This document shows positions 44,089 through 52,646 of a stretch of 54,780 nucleotides of DNA, piece by piece (the first letter of the stretch is position 1; every line of letters starts with the position of its first letter). Source of the DNA: Hyphomicrobiales bacterium (lineage in GTDB: Bacteria > Pseudomonadota > Alphaproteobacteria > Rhizobiales > Rhizobiaceae); assembly GCA_900472605.1 (NCBI GenBank), contig UCJD01000019.1:7807-62586 (forward strand), given 5' to 3'. The position numbers and the translations under genes are program-made. The notes under the pieces were generated by a model, which did not search any database, had not been told where the DNA came from, and saw only the letters and a list, made by a program, of their open reading frames with translations.

Positions 44089-45120
44089 ATGCACCAGCTC
44101 GATACCAGCGACGTCTCCATGCCCTTCCCGATCCTGATCGGCGATATCGGCGGAACCAATGCCCGTTTCGCCATCATCGAGACGGCCGACGCCGAACAGG
44201 TCAATTTCCCCAACGTGCGCACTGCGGACTTTGAGACCATCGATGACGCGATCCGCGCCACCATCCTGGAAAAGAGCGCGATCAAGCCGCGTTCCGCGAT
44301 CCTCGCGGTTGCCGGCCCGATCAGCGACGACGAGATCCCGCTGACGAATTGCGATTGGGTCGTGCGCCCGAAGTCGATGATCGAAAATCTCGGGCTTGAG
44401 GACGTGCTCGTCGTCAACGACTTCGAAGCACAGGCGCTGGCCATCTCCGATCTGGCACAGGAACACCGCGAACGCCTTGGCAACGCCGCCGCCCATGAGG
44501 ACATGGTCGCCTCGCGCGTCGTGCTCGGACCGGGCACCGGCCTCGGCGTCGGCGGCCTCGTGCATGCGCGCGGCGTCTGGATCCCGGTTCCGGGCGAGGG
44601 CGGCCACGTCGATCTCGGGCCGCGCAGCAAGCGCGATCTCGAAATTTTCCCGCATGTCGAGACCATCGAGGGCCGCGTCTCCGCCGAGCAGATCCTCTCC
44701 GGCCGGGGCATCGTCAACCTCTACCGCGCCATCTGCACCGCCGATGGCATCGCGCCGAAATATAGCGATCCGGCGGACATCACGTCGCATGCGCTGGCCG
44801 AAAGCGACCCCGTCGCCGTCGAGACCATCTCGCTGTTTTCGACTTATCTCGGTCGCGTTGCCGGCGACATGGCGATGATCTTCATGGCCCGCGGCGGCGT
44901 CTTCCTCTCCGGCGGCATCAGCCAGAAGATCCTGGCTGCTCTGCGCAAGCCCGAGTTTCGCGCCGGTTTCGAGGACAAGGCGCCGCACACGGCACTGCTC
45001 TCCACCATCCCGACCTATGTCGTCACCCATCCTTTGGCGGCGCTCTCCGGCCTCTCGTCCTACGCTCGCCGACCCGATACATTCGGCGTGTCGACCGATG
45101 GCCGTCGCTGGGGTCGATAG
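44089..45120 (+). CDS. glk: Glucokinase
   Basis: Phosphorylates glucose with ATP; 343 residues, of the bacterial Glk family. The ATP-binding motif [11 protein letters not shown] is at about 17-27, the sugar-binding NDFEAQALA at about 105, and [10 protein letters not shown] near 147. It follows mgsA in the same direction. Confidence 0.95.
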   Translation: MHQLDTSDVSMPFPILIGDIGGTNARFAIIETADAEQVNFPNVRTADFETIDDAIRATILEKSAIKPRSAILAVAGPISDDEIPLTNCDWVVRPKSMIENLGLEDVLVVNDFEAQALAISDLAQEHRERLGNAAAHEDMVASRVVLGPGTGLGVGGLVHARGVWIPVPGEGGHVDLGPRSKRDLEIFPHVETIEGRVSAEQILSGRGIVNLYRAICTADGIAPKYSDPADITSHALAESDPVAVETISLFSTYLGRVAGDMAMIFMARGGVFLSGGISQKILAALRKPEFRAGFEDKAPHTALLSTIPTYVVTHPLAALSGLSSYARRPDTFGVSTDGRRWGR

Positions 45121-45234
45121 CCGAGCCCGGTCTGGTCCGGACAGACCTAGCCAAACGGGCGCCAACTCTTTATAGAGCCGCTCGAGCGCGGGCCGCAGCG
45201 GCGGCTCGCATGGTCACGAGACAGGAAGCCCTTA

Positions 45235-47022
45235 TTGCGTTCACCCGATCCCCAGCAGCGCCCCGTTGACAGCGGCACGGTCACCGCCGTTCTGAAGCGC
45301 ATCATCGCTGAAAACGGCCGAGAGCACATCTGGGGCTACGTCGTCGCCATCAGCTGTCTTGTCCTCGTCGCGCTATCGACGGCCTTCACGGCCTGGATCA
45401 TGCGCTCGATCATCGACGAGGCATTCGCGAACAGGCGCGCCGATGTCGTCTGGGTCATCTGCCTCTCCATCTTCATCGCCTTCGTCATCCGCGGTTTCGC
45501 CAGCTACGGCCAGGCGGTAGCGCTGTCGAAGATCGGCAACAACATCGTCGCCCGCTACCAGAGCCGTCTCTACGTGCACCTGATGACGCTGTCGGTGGGG
45601 TATTTCAATGAGGCGCGTTCGGCTCGCATCGCCGCCCAGGTCAGCCAGAACGTCGGCGGTATCCGCGATGTCCTCAATCTGACGATCACCTCCACCGCCC
45701 GCGACCTCCTGACCTTCGTGGCATTGCTTGGTGTCATGGTCTATCAGGACCCGCTCTTGAGCGTCGCCGTCCTGATCCTGGCGCCGCCGCTGCTACTCGC
45801 CTTGCGCTACCTCTCCAAGCGCCTGCGCCAGGCCACCAAGGAAGCGATCGATCTCAACAGTCATGTGCTCGGCGCCATGCAGGAGACCATCCAGGGCATC
45901 TCCATCGTCAAGGCCTTCACGATGGAGCGGCAGCTCGAGCAGAAGATCAACAAGATCATCGTCGCCGCTGAAGAGCGCGGCAACAAGATCGCCAAGCTGT
46001 CCGAGCGCAACGCGCCGATGACGGAAAGCTTCGCCGGTTTCGCCGTCGCCAGCGTGCTCGCCTATGCAGCCTACCGCTCGATCTATCAGAACGTGCCGCC
46101 CGGCGCCTTCTTCTCCTTCGTCACGGCGCTGCTGCTCGCCTATGATCCGGCCCGCCGCCTGGCGAAGCTGCAGGTGCAGATGGAGCGCGCCGCCGTAAAC
46201 GCGCGCATGATCTACGAACTGCTCGACATGGAGCCGCGCCAGCGCGACCTGCCGGATGCCAAGCCGCTTGTGGTCACAGAAGCCCGCATCGAGCTCAAGG
46301 ATGTCGCCTTCGCCTATGGCAACGACAATGTGCTCGATGGCGTCAACATGGTCGCCGAGGGCGGCAAGACCACGGCGCTGGTCGGCCCATCCGGCGCCGG
46401 CAAGTCGACGATCATCAATCTCATCCCGCGCTTCTACGATCCGAAGGCCGGCCAGATCCTGATCGACGGCCAGGACATCGCCCATGTGACCAAGAAGTCG
46501 CTGCGCGAGCAGCTGGCCTATGTGTCGCAGCAGCCCTATCTGTTCGAAGGCTCGATCCGCGACAATATCCGCTACGGCCGTCCCGACGCCAGCGATGCCG
46601 AGGTCGAGGAGGCAGCGCGTCTTGCCTACGCCCACGACTTCATTCTCGCCCAGCCGGAAGGCTACGATACGCCGGTCGGCGAAAACGGCGTGACGCTCTC
46701 CGGCGGCCAGCGCCAGCGCCTGTCGATCGCCCGCGCTCTGGTGCGCAACGCCCCGATCCTGCTGCTCGACGAAGCCACCTCCGCGCTCGACACCGAATCG
46801 GAAGCAGCCGTGCAAAAAGCGCTCGACGAAGCCATGACCGGCCGCACCGTCGTCGTCATCGCCCACCGTCTCTCGACCGTCGTCCGCGCCGACAAGATCG
46901 TCGTCATGCAGCAGGGCCGCGTCGTCGAGGAGGGCAATCACGAGACGCTTGCGAAGCGCAGCGACGGTCTTTACGCTCGCCTCAACAACCTTCAGAGGCC
47001 CGCGGCCTCCGAGACTTTCTGA
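45235..47022 (+). CDS. ABC exporter, fused membrane and ATPase domains
   Basis: Half-size exporter of 595 residues. The membrane domain (about 35-330, six helices) is of the MsbA/lipid- or drug-exporter type, followed by an ABC domain with Walker A GPSGAGKST, signature LSGGQRQRL and Walker B LLLDEATSALD. It probably works as a homodimer exporting a lipid or amphipathic compound; the substrate is not known. The start is a TTG at 45235 with AGGAAG eight bases before it; no ATG or GTG fits. It is followed by dapB after 23 bases. Confidence 0.9.
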   Translation: MRSPDPQQRPVDSGTVTAVLKRIIAENGREHIWGYVVAISCLVLVALSTAFTAWIMRSIIDEAFANRRADVVWVICLSIFIAFVIRGFASYGQAVALSKIGNNIVARYQSRLYVHLMTLSVGYFNEARSARIAAQVSQNVGGIRDVLNLTITSTARDLLTFVALLGVMVYQDPLLSVAVLILAPPLLLALRYLSKRLRQATKEAIDLNSHVLGAMQETIQGISIVKAFTMERQLEQKINKIIVAAEERGNKIAKLSERNAPMTESFAGFAVASVLAYAAYRSIYQNVPPGAFFSFVTALLLAYDPARRLAKLQVQMERAAVNARMIYELLDMEPRQRDLPDAKPLVVTEARIELKDVAFAYGNDNVLDGVNMVAEGGKTTALVGPSGAGKSTIINLIPRFYDPKAGQILIDGQDIAHVTKKSLREQLAYVSQQPYLFEGSIRDNIRYGRPDASDAEVEEAARLAYAHDFILAQPEGYDTPVGENGVTLSGGQRQRLSIARALVRNAPILLLDEATSALDTESEAAVQKALDEAMTGRTVVVIAHRLSTVVRADKIVVMQQGRVVEEGNHETLAKRSDGLYARLNNLQRPAASETF

Positions 47023-47045
47023 TACGTGAATGATGGACGCCTGAC

Positions 47046-47870
47046 ATGAGCGATGCTGCGATGAAACTGGTGGTGGTTGGTGCAGCGGGCCGCATGGGAC
47101 AGGCGCTCATCCGCATGGTGCACGAGATCGATGGCGTTACCCTGCACGCAGCCGTCGGCCGACCGGGCTCTCCCTTCATCGGCAAGGATGCCGGCGAGAT
47201 CGCGGGTCTCGGCCCCAACGGCGTCCTGATCGGCGACGATCCGCTGGCCGCCTTCCTCCACGCCGATGGCGTGCTCGATTTCACCACACCCGCGACCACC
47301 AATGAATTCGCCGCGCTCGCCGCCCAGGCGCGCATCGTCCACATCGTCGGCACGACAGGTTGCTCGGTCGAGGACGAAGCGAAAATCTCGGCCGCCAGCC
47401 GCCATGCCCGCATCGTCAAGTCTGGCAATATGGGCCTCGGGGTCAATCTCTTGAGCGTGCTGGTCGAACAGGCGGCGCGCGCGCTCGACCCTGAAGATTG
47501 GGACATCGAAGTCCTCGAGATGCACCACAAGCGCAAGGTCGACGCCCCCTCCGGCACGGCGCTGCTTTTGGGTGAAGCCGCCGCCAAGGGCCGCGGCATC
47601 GACCTCGCCACCCATTCCGTCCGCGTCCGCGACGGCCACACCGGCGCGCGCGAACAGGGCACGATCGGCTTTGCCACGCTGCGCGGCGGCTCCGTCATCG
47701 GCGAACATTCCGTCATCTTCGCTGGCGAGGGCGAGCGCGTTTCCATGGCCCACAGCGCCGGCGACCGCTCCATCTTCGCGCGCGGCGCCGTCAAGGCAGC
47801 GCTTTGGGCGCGCGACAAGAAGCCGGGTCTCTATTCCATGCTCGATGTTCTCGGGCTCTCCCAACACTGA
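47046..47870 (+). CDS. dapB: 4-hydroxy-tetrahydrodipicolinate reductase
   Basis: Step of the lysine/diaminopimelate pathway that supplies peptidoglycan; 274 residues. The dinucleotide motif GAAGRMGQ is at about 12-19. The catalytic His pair and lysine are in [13 protein letters not shown] (H160, H161, K164). It lies between the ABC exporter and gpmA with short gaps, in one plus-strand run. Confidence 0.96.
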   Translation: MSDAAMKLVVVGAAGRMGQALIRMVHEIDGVTLHAAVGRPGSPFIGKDAGEIAGLGPNGVLIGDDPLAAFLHADGVLDFTTPATTNEFAALAAQARIVHIVGTTGCSVEDEAKISAASRHARIVKSGNMGLGVNLLSVLVEQAARALDPEDWDIEVLEMHHKRKVDAPSGTALLLGEAAAKGRGIDLATHSVRVRDGHTGAREQGTIGFATLRGGSVIGEHSVIFAGEGERVSMAHSAGDRSIFARGAVKAALWARDKKPGLYSMLDVLGLSQH

Positions 47871-47891
47871 TCTCATCAGGAGGAATTTATA

Positions 47892-48527
47892 ATGAGCGGT
47901 ACCCTCGTCCTCGTTCGCCACGGCCAGAGCGACTGGAACCTGAAGAACCTTTTCACCGGCTGGAAGAACCCGGAGCTGACAGAGCTCGGCGTTCAGGAAG
48001 CCAACACCGGCGGCAAGGCGCTGGCCGAAACCGGCATCAAGTTCGACATCGCCTTCACCTCCGACCTGAAGCGCGCCCAGGACACGCTGAAGATCATTCT
48101 TGAAAACGTCGGCCAGACCGGCCTCGAGACGATCAAGGACCAGGCGCTGAACGAGCGTGACTACGGCGATCTCTCCGGCCTCAACAAGGACGACGCCCGC
48201 GCCAAGTGGGGCGAAGAGCAGGTCCACATCTGGCGTCGCTCCTACGACGTTCCCCCTCCGGGTGGCGAAAGCCTGCGCGACACCGGCGCCCGCGTCTGGC
48301 CCTATTACCTGACCGAAATCCTGCCCCGCGTGCTGCGCGGCGAAACCGTGTTGGTCGCCGCCCACGGCAACTCGCTGCGCTCGCTGGTCATGGTGCTCGA
48401 CAAGCTCACCAAGGAACAGATCCTCGGCGTCAACCTCGCGACCGGCGTTCCCATGGTCTACAAGCTCAACGCCGATTCGACCGTCGCTTCCAAGGAAGTC
48501 CTCGGCGACATGTCCGGCGCCCACTAA
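47892..48527 (+). CDS. gpmA: 2,3-bisphosphoglycerate-dependent phosphoglycerate mutase
   Basis: Glycolytic mutase interconverting 3- and 2-phosphoglycerate, 211 residues, the short alphaproteobacterial form. The phosphohistidine motif [10 protein letters not shown] has H10. [11 protein letters not shown] and [13 protein letters not shown] follow, and the second histidine is in AAHGNSLR. An AGGAGG ribosome site precedes the ATG. It ends before a convergent hairpin. Confidence 0.95.
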   Translation: MSGTLVLVRHGQSDWNLKNLFTGWKNPELTELGVQEANTGGKALAETGIKFDIAFTSDLKRAQDTLKIILENVGQTGLETIKDQALNERDYGDLSGLNKDDARAKWGEEQVHIWRRSYDVPPPGGESLRDTGARVWPYYLTEILPRVLRGETVLVAAHGNSLRSLVMVLDKLTKEQILGVNLATGVPMVYKLNADSTVASKEVLGDMSGAH

Positions 48528-48535
48528 GCATCATC

Positions 48536-48564
48536 GCGCCGCGCGTCTCTCCGATGCGCGGCGC
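48536..48564. terminator. Perfect GC hairpin between gpmA and the HxlR gene
   Basis: 9-bp stem GCGCCGCGC/GCGCGGCGC with an 11-base loop, in the gap between two convergent genes. It could serve as a bidirectional terminator; no U tract is seen on either side. Confidence 0.5.
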
Positions 48565-48589
48565 TATCCGGACAGACCGGAACAAAGTC

Positions 48590-49003
48590 TCAGCTTTTGG
48601 ACGGGTTCTCGGTGTGAGCCTTCGGCTTCCGCGCCGCCTCGAAATCCGGCAGACGGTTGGCGATCCATTGCCAGAGCCCCACCACCTCCACAAGCAGCTC
48701 CCCGCCCAGCGGCGTCAGCTCGTATTCCACCCGCGGCGGCACCTGCGGGTAGAGCGTGCGCGTCACCAGCCCGTCGGCCTCCAGCGTCCGCAATGTCTGC
48801 GTCAGCACCTTCTGGCTGATGCCCTCCACCCGTTCCAGAACCCGTGAGAAGCGCAGCGGCCCCTTGGCCTCGGCAAGGATATGCATGACACGCAGCGGCC
48901 ACTTGGCGCTGGCGCGCTCCAGCATCTCGCGGGCAAGCGCGTCCTCTGCATCCGTCAGCGTCTCGCAGAAGTCGAATGTACCATCGTTCAGTTCAGTTAC
49001 CAT
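48590..49003 (-). CDS. HxlR-family transcriptional regulator
   Basis: Winged-helix regulator of 137 residues from the ATG at 49003; an upstream ATG adds 12 residues over the promoter region. The HxlR fold covers about 25-115, with KWPLRVMHILAEAKGPLRFS and EGISQKVLTQTLRTLEADGL. A Cys near residue 13 could serve as a redox or electrophile sensor, as in other family members. It is divergent from the dehydrogenase gene and probably regulates it. Confidence 0.9.
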   Translation of the reverse strand: MVTELNDGTFDFCETLTDAEDALAREMLERASAKWPLRVMHILAEAKGPLRFSRVLERVEGISQKVLTQTLRTLEADGLVTRTLYPQVPPRVEYELTPLGGELLVEVVGLWQWIANRLPDFEAARKPKAHTENPSKS

Positions 49004-49024
49004 AAGGTATGTATAGATCCATCT

Positions 49025-49048
49025 GGTACCTTCTTTCAAGAAGATACC
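49025..49048. promoter_or_regulatory. Candidate HxlR operator
   Basis: 24-base near-perfect palindrome: arms GGTACCTTCTT and AAGAAGATACC around TC, one mismatch. An AAGGTA half-site at 49004-49009 lies in inverted orientation to the TACCTT at 49027. It lies between the two divergent genes, where an HxlR dimer would be expected to bind. Confidence 0.65.
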
Positions 49049-49090
49049 GTCAGGCCTATATGGTCTTTCGACGGATCAAGGAGATTTCGG

Positions 49091-49957
49091 ATGTCACAGG
49101 TTTGGTTGATTACAGGCAGTTCGCGCGGTCTCGGAAGGGCGCTTGTGGAAGCGGTTCTGGCGGCAGGTCACAATCTGGTCGCCACCGCGCGCAATCCCGC
49201 GCAGCTCGACGATATCAGGCAGCGCTATCCCGCGAATGTCTTGACGATTTCGCTTGATGTGACCGACGAGCAATCGGCCGAGCAAGCGGTCAAGGCCGCG
49301 GTCGAACGCTTCGGCCGTCTCGATGTCCTCGTCAACAATGCCGGCTATGGCGACGTCGGATCGATCGAGGATACGAGCCTAAGCGATTTCCGCGCCCAGA
49401 TCGAAACCAATCTCTTCGGCACCATCAGCGTCACCAAGGCGGCCTTGCCTCTGATGCGCGAGCAGGGCGCTGGCCACATCATCCAGGTCTCCTCCGTCGG
49501 CGGCCGCATCGGTCCGGCCGGCCGCGCTCCTTATGCGGCGGCGAAGTGGGGCGTCGAGGGCTTCTCCGAGGTTCTGAGCCGCGAGGTCGGCCCGCTCGGC
49601 GTCAAGGTCAGCATCGTCGAGCCCGGCGGCTTCCGCACCGATTTCGCCGGCGCTTCCACCACGCTGCGCGAAGGTCGCCCGGAATACGACGAGACCGTCG
49701 GCAAGATGGCCCGCTACCAGCGCGATTATGACGGCAGGCAGCCCGGCGACCCGGCAAAAGCCGCCGCTGCCATCATCCACCTTGCAAGCCTCCCCAACCC
49801 GCCGCTGCGCCTGCCATTAGGCAGCGACGCCATCCGCGCCATCGAGCAGAACGACGCGCAAAGAGCCGCCGAGCACGCCGCCTGGCGCGACCTCAGCCTC
49901 TCCACCGACTTCGACGCCGGCAATGGGGCAGGGCACTTTCCGTGGGAGGCGAGGTGA
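49091..49957 (+). CDS. Short-chain dehydrogenase/reductase
   Basis: NAD(P)-dependent SDR of 288 residues from the ATG at 49091, which has AAGGAG upstream. Motifs: TGSSRGLGRA (about 8-17), NNAG (about 83-86), the catalytic serine in VSSVGGRIG, and YAAAKWGVEG (Tyr and Lys of YxxxK). The classical SDR with a C-terminal extension acts on an unidentified aldehyde, ketone or quinone. It is controlled, by inference, by the divergent HxlR regulator. Confidence 0.9.
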   Translation: MSQVWLITGSSRGLGRALVEAVLAAGHNLVATARNPAQLDDIRQRYPANVLTISLDVTDEQSAEQAVKAAVERFGRLDVLVNNAGYGDVGSIEDTSLSDFRAQIETNLFGTISVTKAALPLMREQGAGHIIQVSSVGGRIGPAGRAPYAAAKWGVEGFSEVLSREVGPLGVKVSIVEPGGFRTDFAGASTTLREGRPEYDETVGKMARYQRDYDGRQPGDPAKAAAAIIHLASLPNPPLRLPLGSDAIRAIEQNDAQRAAEHAAWRDLSLSTDFDAGNGAGHFPWEAR

Positions 49958-49990
49958 GGGGATTGCTCGATCCACTAGAACCTTGAATTC

Positions 49991-50009
49991 GGTAGCACTT
50001 GGTGCTACC
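49991..50009. promoter_or_regulatory. Candidate operator of the RelE/HigB-type module
   Basis: Perfect palindrome with arms GGTAGCAC and GTGCTACC around TTG, 9 bases before the toxin start. A -35-like TTGAAT (49983) and a -10-like TACCTT (50006) flank it at 17-base spacing, so binding would block the promoter. Confidence 0.65.
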
Positions 50010-50017
50010 TTTCCGAG

Positions 50018-50383
50018 GTGAGCGAGCGCGTCTTCAAAACATCATGGTTTGCCAAGGCGGCACGGAAGGCGCGCATTCCGGACGAGGATCTGTGCCGCGC
50101 GATCCGTCAGGTGGCGCAAGGTCAGGCGGACAATCTCGGAGGCGGAGTTTTCAAGAAGCGCCTCAATGACAACAGACACCGTTCGATCATCCTGGCGAGG
50201 GCCGGCCAATTCTGGGTGTACGAATACCTGTTCGCCAAGCAGGATCGGGCCAATATCGAGGACGACGAACTGGTGGCCTTTCGCCAGCTTGCGAAGGCCT
50301 ACGCGGCATTGAACGACCGTCAGGTTGAAGAGTTGCTGCGTGTCGGCCAATTCAAGGAGATATGCAATGACAACCCGGCGTAA
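50018..50383 (+). CDS. RelE/HigB-type toxin
   Basis: Toxin of a type II pair, 121 residues, of the RelE/HigB-like group (PF06296 type). It is basic at the N-terminus (VFKTSWFAKAARKARI), with LGGGVFKKRL and a later FAKQDRANIEDDELVAFR stretch typical of the group. Such toxins cleave mRNA on the ribosome. The start is a GTG at 50018 with no clear Shine-Dalgarno sequence. The antitoxin follows and overlaps by 17 bases, the toxin-first order of HigBA systems. Confidence 0.82.
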   Translation: MSERVFKTSWFAKAARKARIPDEDLCRAIRQVAQGQADNLGGGVFKKRLNDNRHRSIILARAGQFWVYEYLFAKQDRANIEDDELVAFRQLAKAYAALNDRQVEELLRVGQFKEICNDNPA

Positions 50384-50690
50384 GTTCAAGTCCGATGCCT
50401 TTGAGGCCATCCATTCCTCTGCGGAGGCGCTGTTCAAGGTCGGTGGCATCGATAAGGCGACGCTGCGTGGCTTCGACGAGGCATGTCTGACGGCGCCGCC
50501 GGAACTCGCTCCGCAGGAGATCAAGGCGCTGCGTGAGCGCAATAACGTCAGTCAGCCGGTCTTTGCCCGATACCTGAACACCAGCGAATCCACCGTCCAG
50601 AAATGGGAGAGCGGCGCCAAACGGCCGAGTGGCCTAGCGCTGAAACTGCTCTCGGTCGTCGAGAAGCATGGGCTTGAGGTCCTAGGATAG
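50367..50690 (+). CDS. XRE-family antitoxin (HigA/NadS-like)
   Basis: Antitoxin and autorepressor, 107 residues from the ATG at 50367 with AAGGAG seven bases upstream; the start overlaps the toxin's tail. The C-terminal half is a helix-turn-helix: EIKALRERNNVSQPVFARYL then TSESTVQKWESG (about 50-85). It is expected to bind the palindrome upstream of the toxin. Ends four bases from the convergent phnF gene. Confidence 0.85.
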   Translation: MTTRRKFKSDAFEAIHSSAEALFKVGGIDKATLRGFDEACLTAPPELAPQEIKALRERNNVSQPVFARYLNTSESTVQKWESGAKRPSGLALKLLSVVEKHGLEVLG

Positions 50691-50693
50691 GCC

Positions 50694-51425
50694 TCAATTC
50701 TCGATCGTGAATTGCACCCGGTCGGCCGCAAACCGCGTCACCGAATACTGCACCGGCACGCCGTCGAGATCGGTGTTCATCGCCTTGGTGATCAGCACGA
50801 TCGCCCCCGGCGTCAGCTCCAGCGCCGAGAGATCGGCGGCCTCCGCATGGGCGGCGGTAATTTCGGTGGTGGCGCGCACATAGTCGGATAGGCCGAGCGC
50901 GGCGAAGGCGCGGGTGATCGATTCCGTCGTCTCGTAGGCGTCACGCATGCCCGCGAAGCGCTCCGCCGGAAACCACGAGGTCGCGCTGGAGACCGGCCTT
51001 CCATCCGCCTTGCGCACCGTTTCCAGCCGGATCACTTTTGTACCCGACGCAAGCTTCAGCCAGCGCGCCACCTCGTCGCTGGCGGCTTCCTCGCCATGGC
51101 CGAGCAGCAGCCCGCGCGTTTCGCGCGCCTGCTCGCCGATGCCGCTGTTGAAGCGCGTCCGCTTGCTGATCGGGAAGTTCAGCCGCTCCTTGCGCTCAAT
51201 CAGCGTGCCGCGACCCTGCACGGCGCGCACGATTCCCTCTTGCGCCAGCGCTGCAAGCGCGCTGCGCACCGTGTGGCGGTTGACGCCGAACTGCACGGCG
51301 AGCGTCATCTCCGCCGGCACCATGCCCGTCTCGTCGTAGGCGCCGGCGCTGATCGCCTGGCGAATCCGGTCGGCGATCTGCCGCCACAGCGCCACGCCCG
51401 TCTGTCTCTGAACCTGCCCAGCCAT
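50694..51425 (-). CDS. phnF: Phosphonate metabolism GntR-family regulator PhnF
   Basis: GntR/HutC-type regulator, 243 residues. A winged helix-turn-helix at about 10-75 (ALWRQIADRIRQAISAG, MTLAVQFGVNRHTVRSAL) is followed by a UTRA ligand-binding domain to the C-terminus. ATG at 51425 is chosen for its AGGGA; an ATG four codons upstream is possible. It is divergent from phnG, the normal order in phn loci. It probably binds the palindrome at 51501-51518 and is relieved under phosphonate growth or phosphate limitation. Confidence 0.9.
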   Translation of the reverse strand: MAGQVQRQTGVALWRQIADRIRQAISAGAYDETGMVPAEMTLAVQFGVNRHTVRSALAALAQEGIVRAVQGRGTLIERKERLNFPISKRTRFNSGIGEQARETRGLLLGHGEEAASDEVARWLKLASGTKVIRLETVRKADGRPVSSATSWFPAERFAGMRDAYETTESITRAFAALGLSDYVRATTEITAAHAEAADLSALELTPGAIVLITKAMNTDLDGVPVQYSVTRFAADRVQFTIEN

Positions 51426-51500
51426 TTTATCCCTCATGCATCTACCGGTGTCACACGCTTGTCACCTCGGCGATTTAGGTCTAGGTATAGCTTGTATGGT

Positions 51501-51518
51501 TGTCTATATCAATAGACA
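51501..51518. promoter_or_regulatory. Candidate PhnF operator
   Basis: 18-base palindrome with arms TGTCTAT and ATAGACA around ATCA, 17 bases before phnG. GntR-family regulators bind such short inverted repeats. The position would cover the phnG promoter or its ribosome region. Confidence 0.6.
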
Positions 51519-51534
51519 TTTAAAGGGTGTGGCG

Positions 51535-52020
51535 ATGACCTTAGCGGAAAAGAAGGTGGGCAAGATTGAACTGAGTGAGGGCGATCTCGCGCGCAAGCGC
51601 ACCGTCGATCTGCTCGCCCGCGCCGAGCGGCAGGAGCTGGAAACCGCCTGGCAGGCGCTGGATGACAAGCCGGTGGCACAGGCCGTGCGCGGCCCTGAAA
51701 CCGGGCTCGTCATGGTGCGCGGCCGCATGGGCGGCGGCGGTGCCGCCTTCAATCTCGGCGAAGTCACCGTCACCCGTGCCACCATCCGCCTTGCTTCCGG
51801 TACCGTCGGCCATGCCCAGGCGCTCGGCACTGATCGCGAAAAGGCCCGCCTCTCGGCGATCTTCGATGCGCTCTGGCAGGAGCCAGATACCCGCGACTTC
51901 ATCGAAACCACCCTGCTTGCACCGATCGCCGCTCGCGTCACCGATGCCGATGACAGGAAGGCCGACGAGACCGCGGCTACCCGCGTCGATTTCTTCACCA
52001 TGGTTCGCGGAGACGACTGA
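51535..52020 (+). CDS. phnG: Carbon-phosphorus lyase subunit PhnG
   Basis: Subunit of the C-P lyase core complex (PhnGHIJ) that breaks carbon-phosphorus bonds of phosphonates; 161 residues from the ATG at 51535. Recognised by ARKRTVDLLARAERQEL near the start, and the GRMGGGGAAFNLGEVTVTR stretch near residue 66. The stop overlaps the phnH start (TGATG). Upstream in-frame codons cover the operator and are not used. Confidence 0.92.
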   Translation: MTLAEKKVGKIELSEGDLARKRTVDLLARAERQELETAWQALDDKPVAQAVRGPETGLVMVRGRMGGGGAAFNLGEVTVTRATIRLASGTVGHAQALGTDREKARLSAIFDALWQEPDTRDFIETTLLAPIAARVTDADDRKADETAATRVDFFTMVRGDD

Positions 52021-52643
52021 TGAGCCTTAAGACCGAAACCCACAACGCTGATGCTCTTTCGGGCGGCTTCGCCGAGCCGGTGTTCCACGCCCAGAGCGTC
52101 TTCAAGCTGATGATGGATGCCATGGCCCGCCCCGGCACCATCCAGGCCGTCGCCCCCGATGCCGAACCGCCGGCCCCGCTCGGCATCGCCGCCGGCGCCA
52201 TCGCGCTGACGCTGTGCGATCACGACACCCACGTCTGGCTGGCGCCTGCACTCGCCAAGTCCGCCGCGCCGCAATGGCTCGGCTTCCACACCGGCGCGCC
52301 GGTCACCGCCGAAAAGGCCGAAGCCCGCTTCGCCTTCGTCGATGAGGGCGCCTCGCTTTCCTCCTTCGGCCTGTTCGCCTCGGGCACGCAGGAATATCCG
52401 GATCGATCCACCACCATTGTCATCGAGCTCCCCGATCTCGAAGGCGGTCGCCGCCTCGCGCTGATGGGCCCCGGCATCAAGACCGTCAGCGACGTTGCGC
52501 CGCTCGGGCTCCCTGAGCGCTTCCTGCATCTGTGGACGGAAAACCGCGCGCTCTTCCCGCGTGGCGTCGACATCGTGCTCACCTCGGGCAGCCGTTTCCT
52601 CTGCCTGCCGCGCACCACCAAGATCACCGCAACGGAGATGTGA
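52020..52643 (+). CDS. phnH: Carbon-phosphorus lyase subunit PhnH
   Basis: C-P lyase core subunit, 207 residues. Family features: FHAQSVFKLMMDAMARPGTIQ near residue 21, CDHDTHVWLAP near residue 63, and the later ELPDLEGGRRLALMGPGI. It overlaps phnG and is followed by phnI after three bases. Confidence 0.93.
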   Translation: MSLKTETHNADALSGGFAEPVFHAQSVFKLMMDAMARPGTIQAVAPDAEPPAPLGIAAGAIALTLCDHDTHVWLAPALAKSAAPQWLGFHTGAPVTAEKAEARFAFVDEGASLSSFGLFASGTQEYPDRSTTIVIELPDLEGGRRLALMGPGIKTVSDVAPLGLPERFLHLWTENRALFPRGVDIVLTSGSRFLCLPRTTKITATEM

Positions 52644-52646
52644 CCC

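Noticed and set aside
42514..45165. Very long open frame (883 codons) on the minus strand
   Set aside because: It lies antisense to mepA, mgsA and glk, all recognisable; high-GC DNA produces such shadows, and the composition (Arg, Asp, Gln, Gly) is of that kind.
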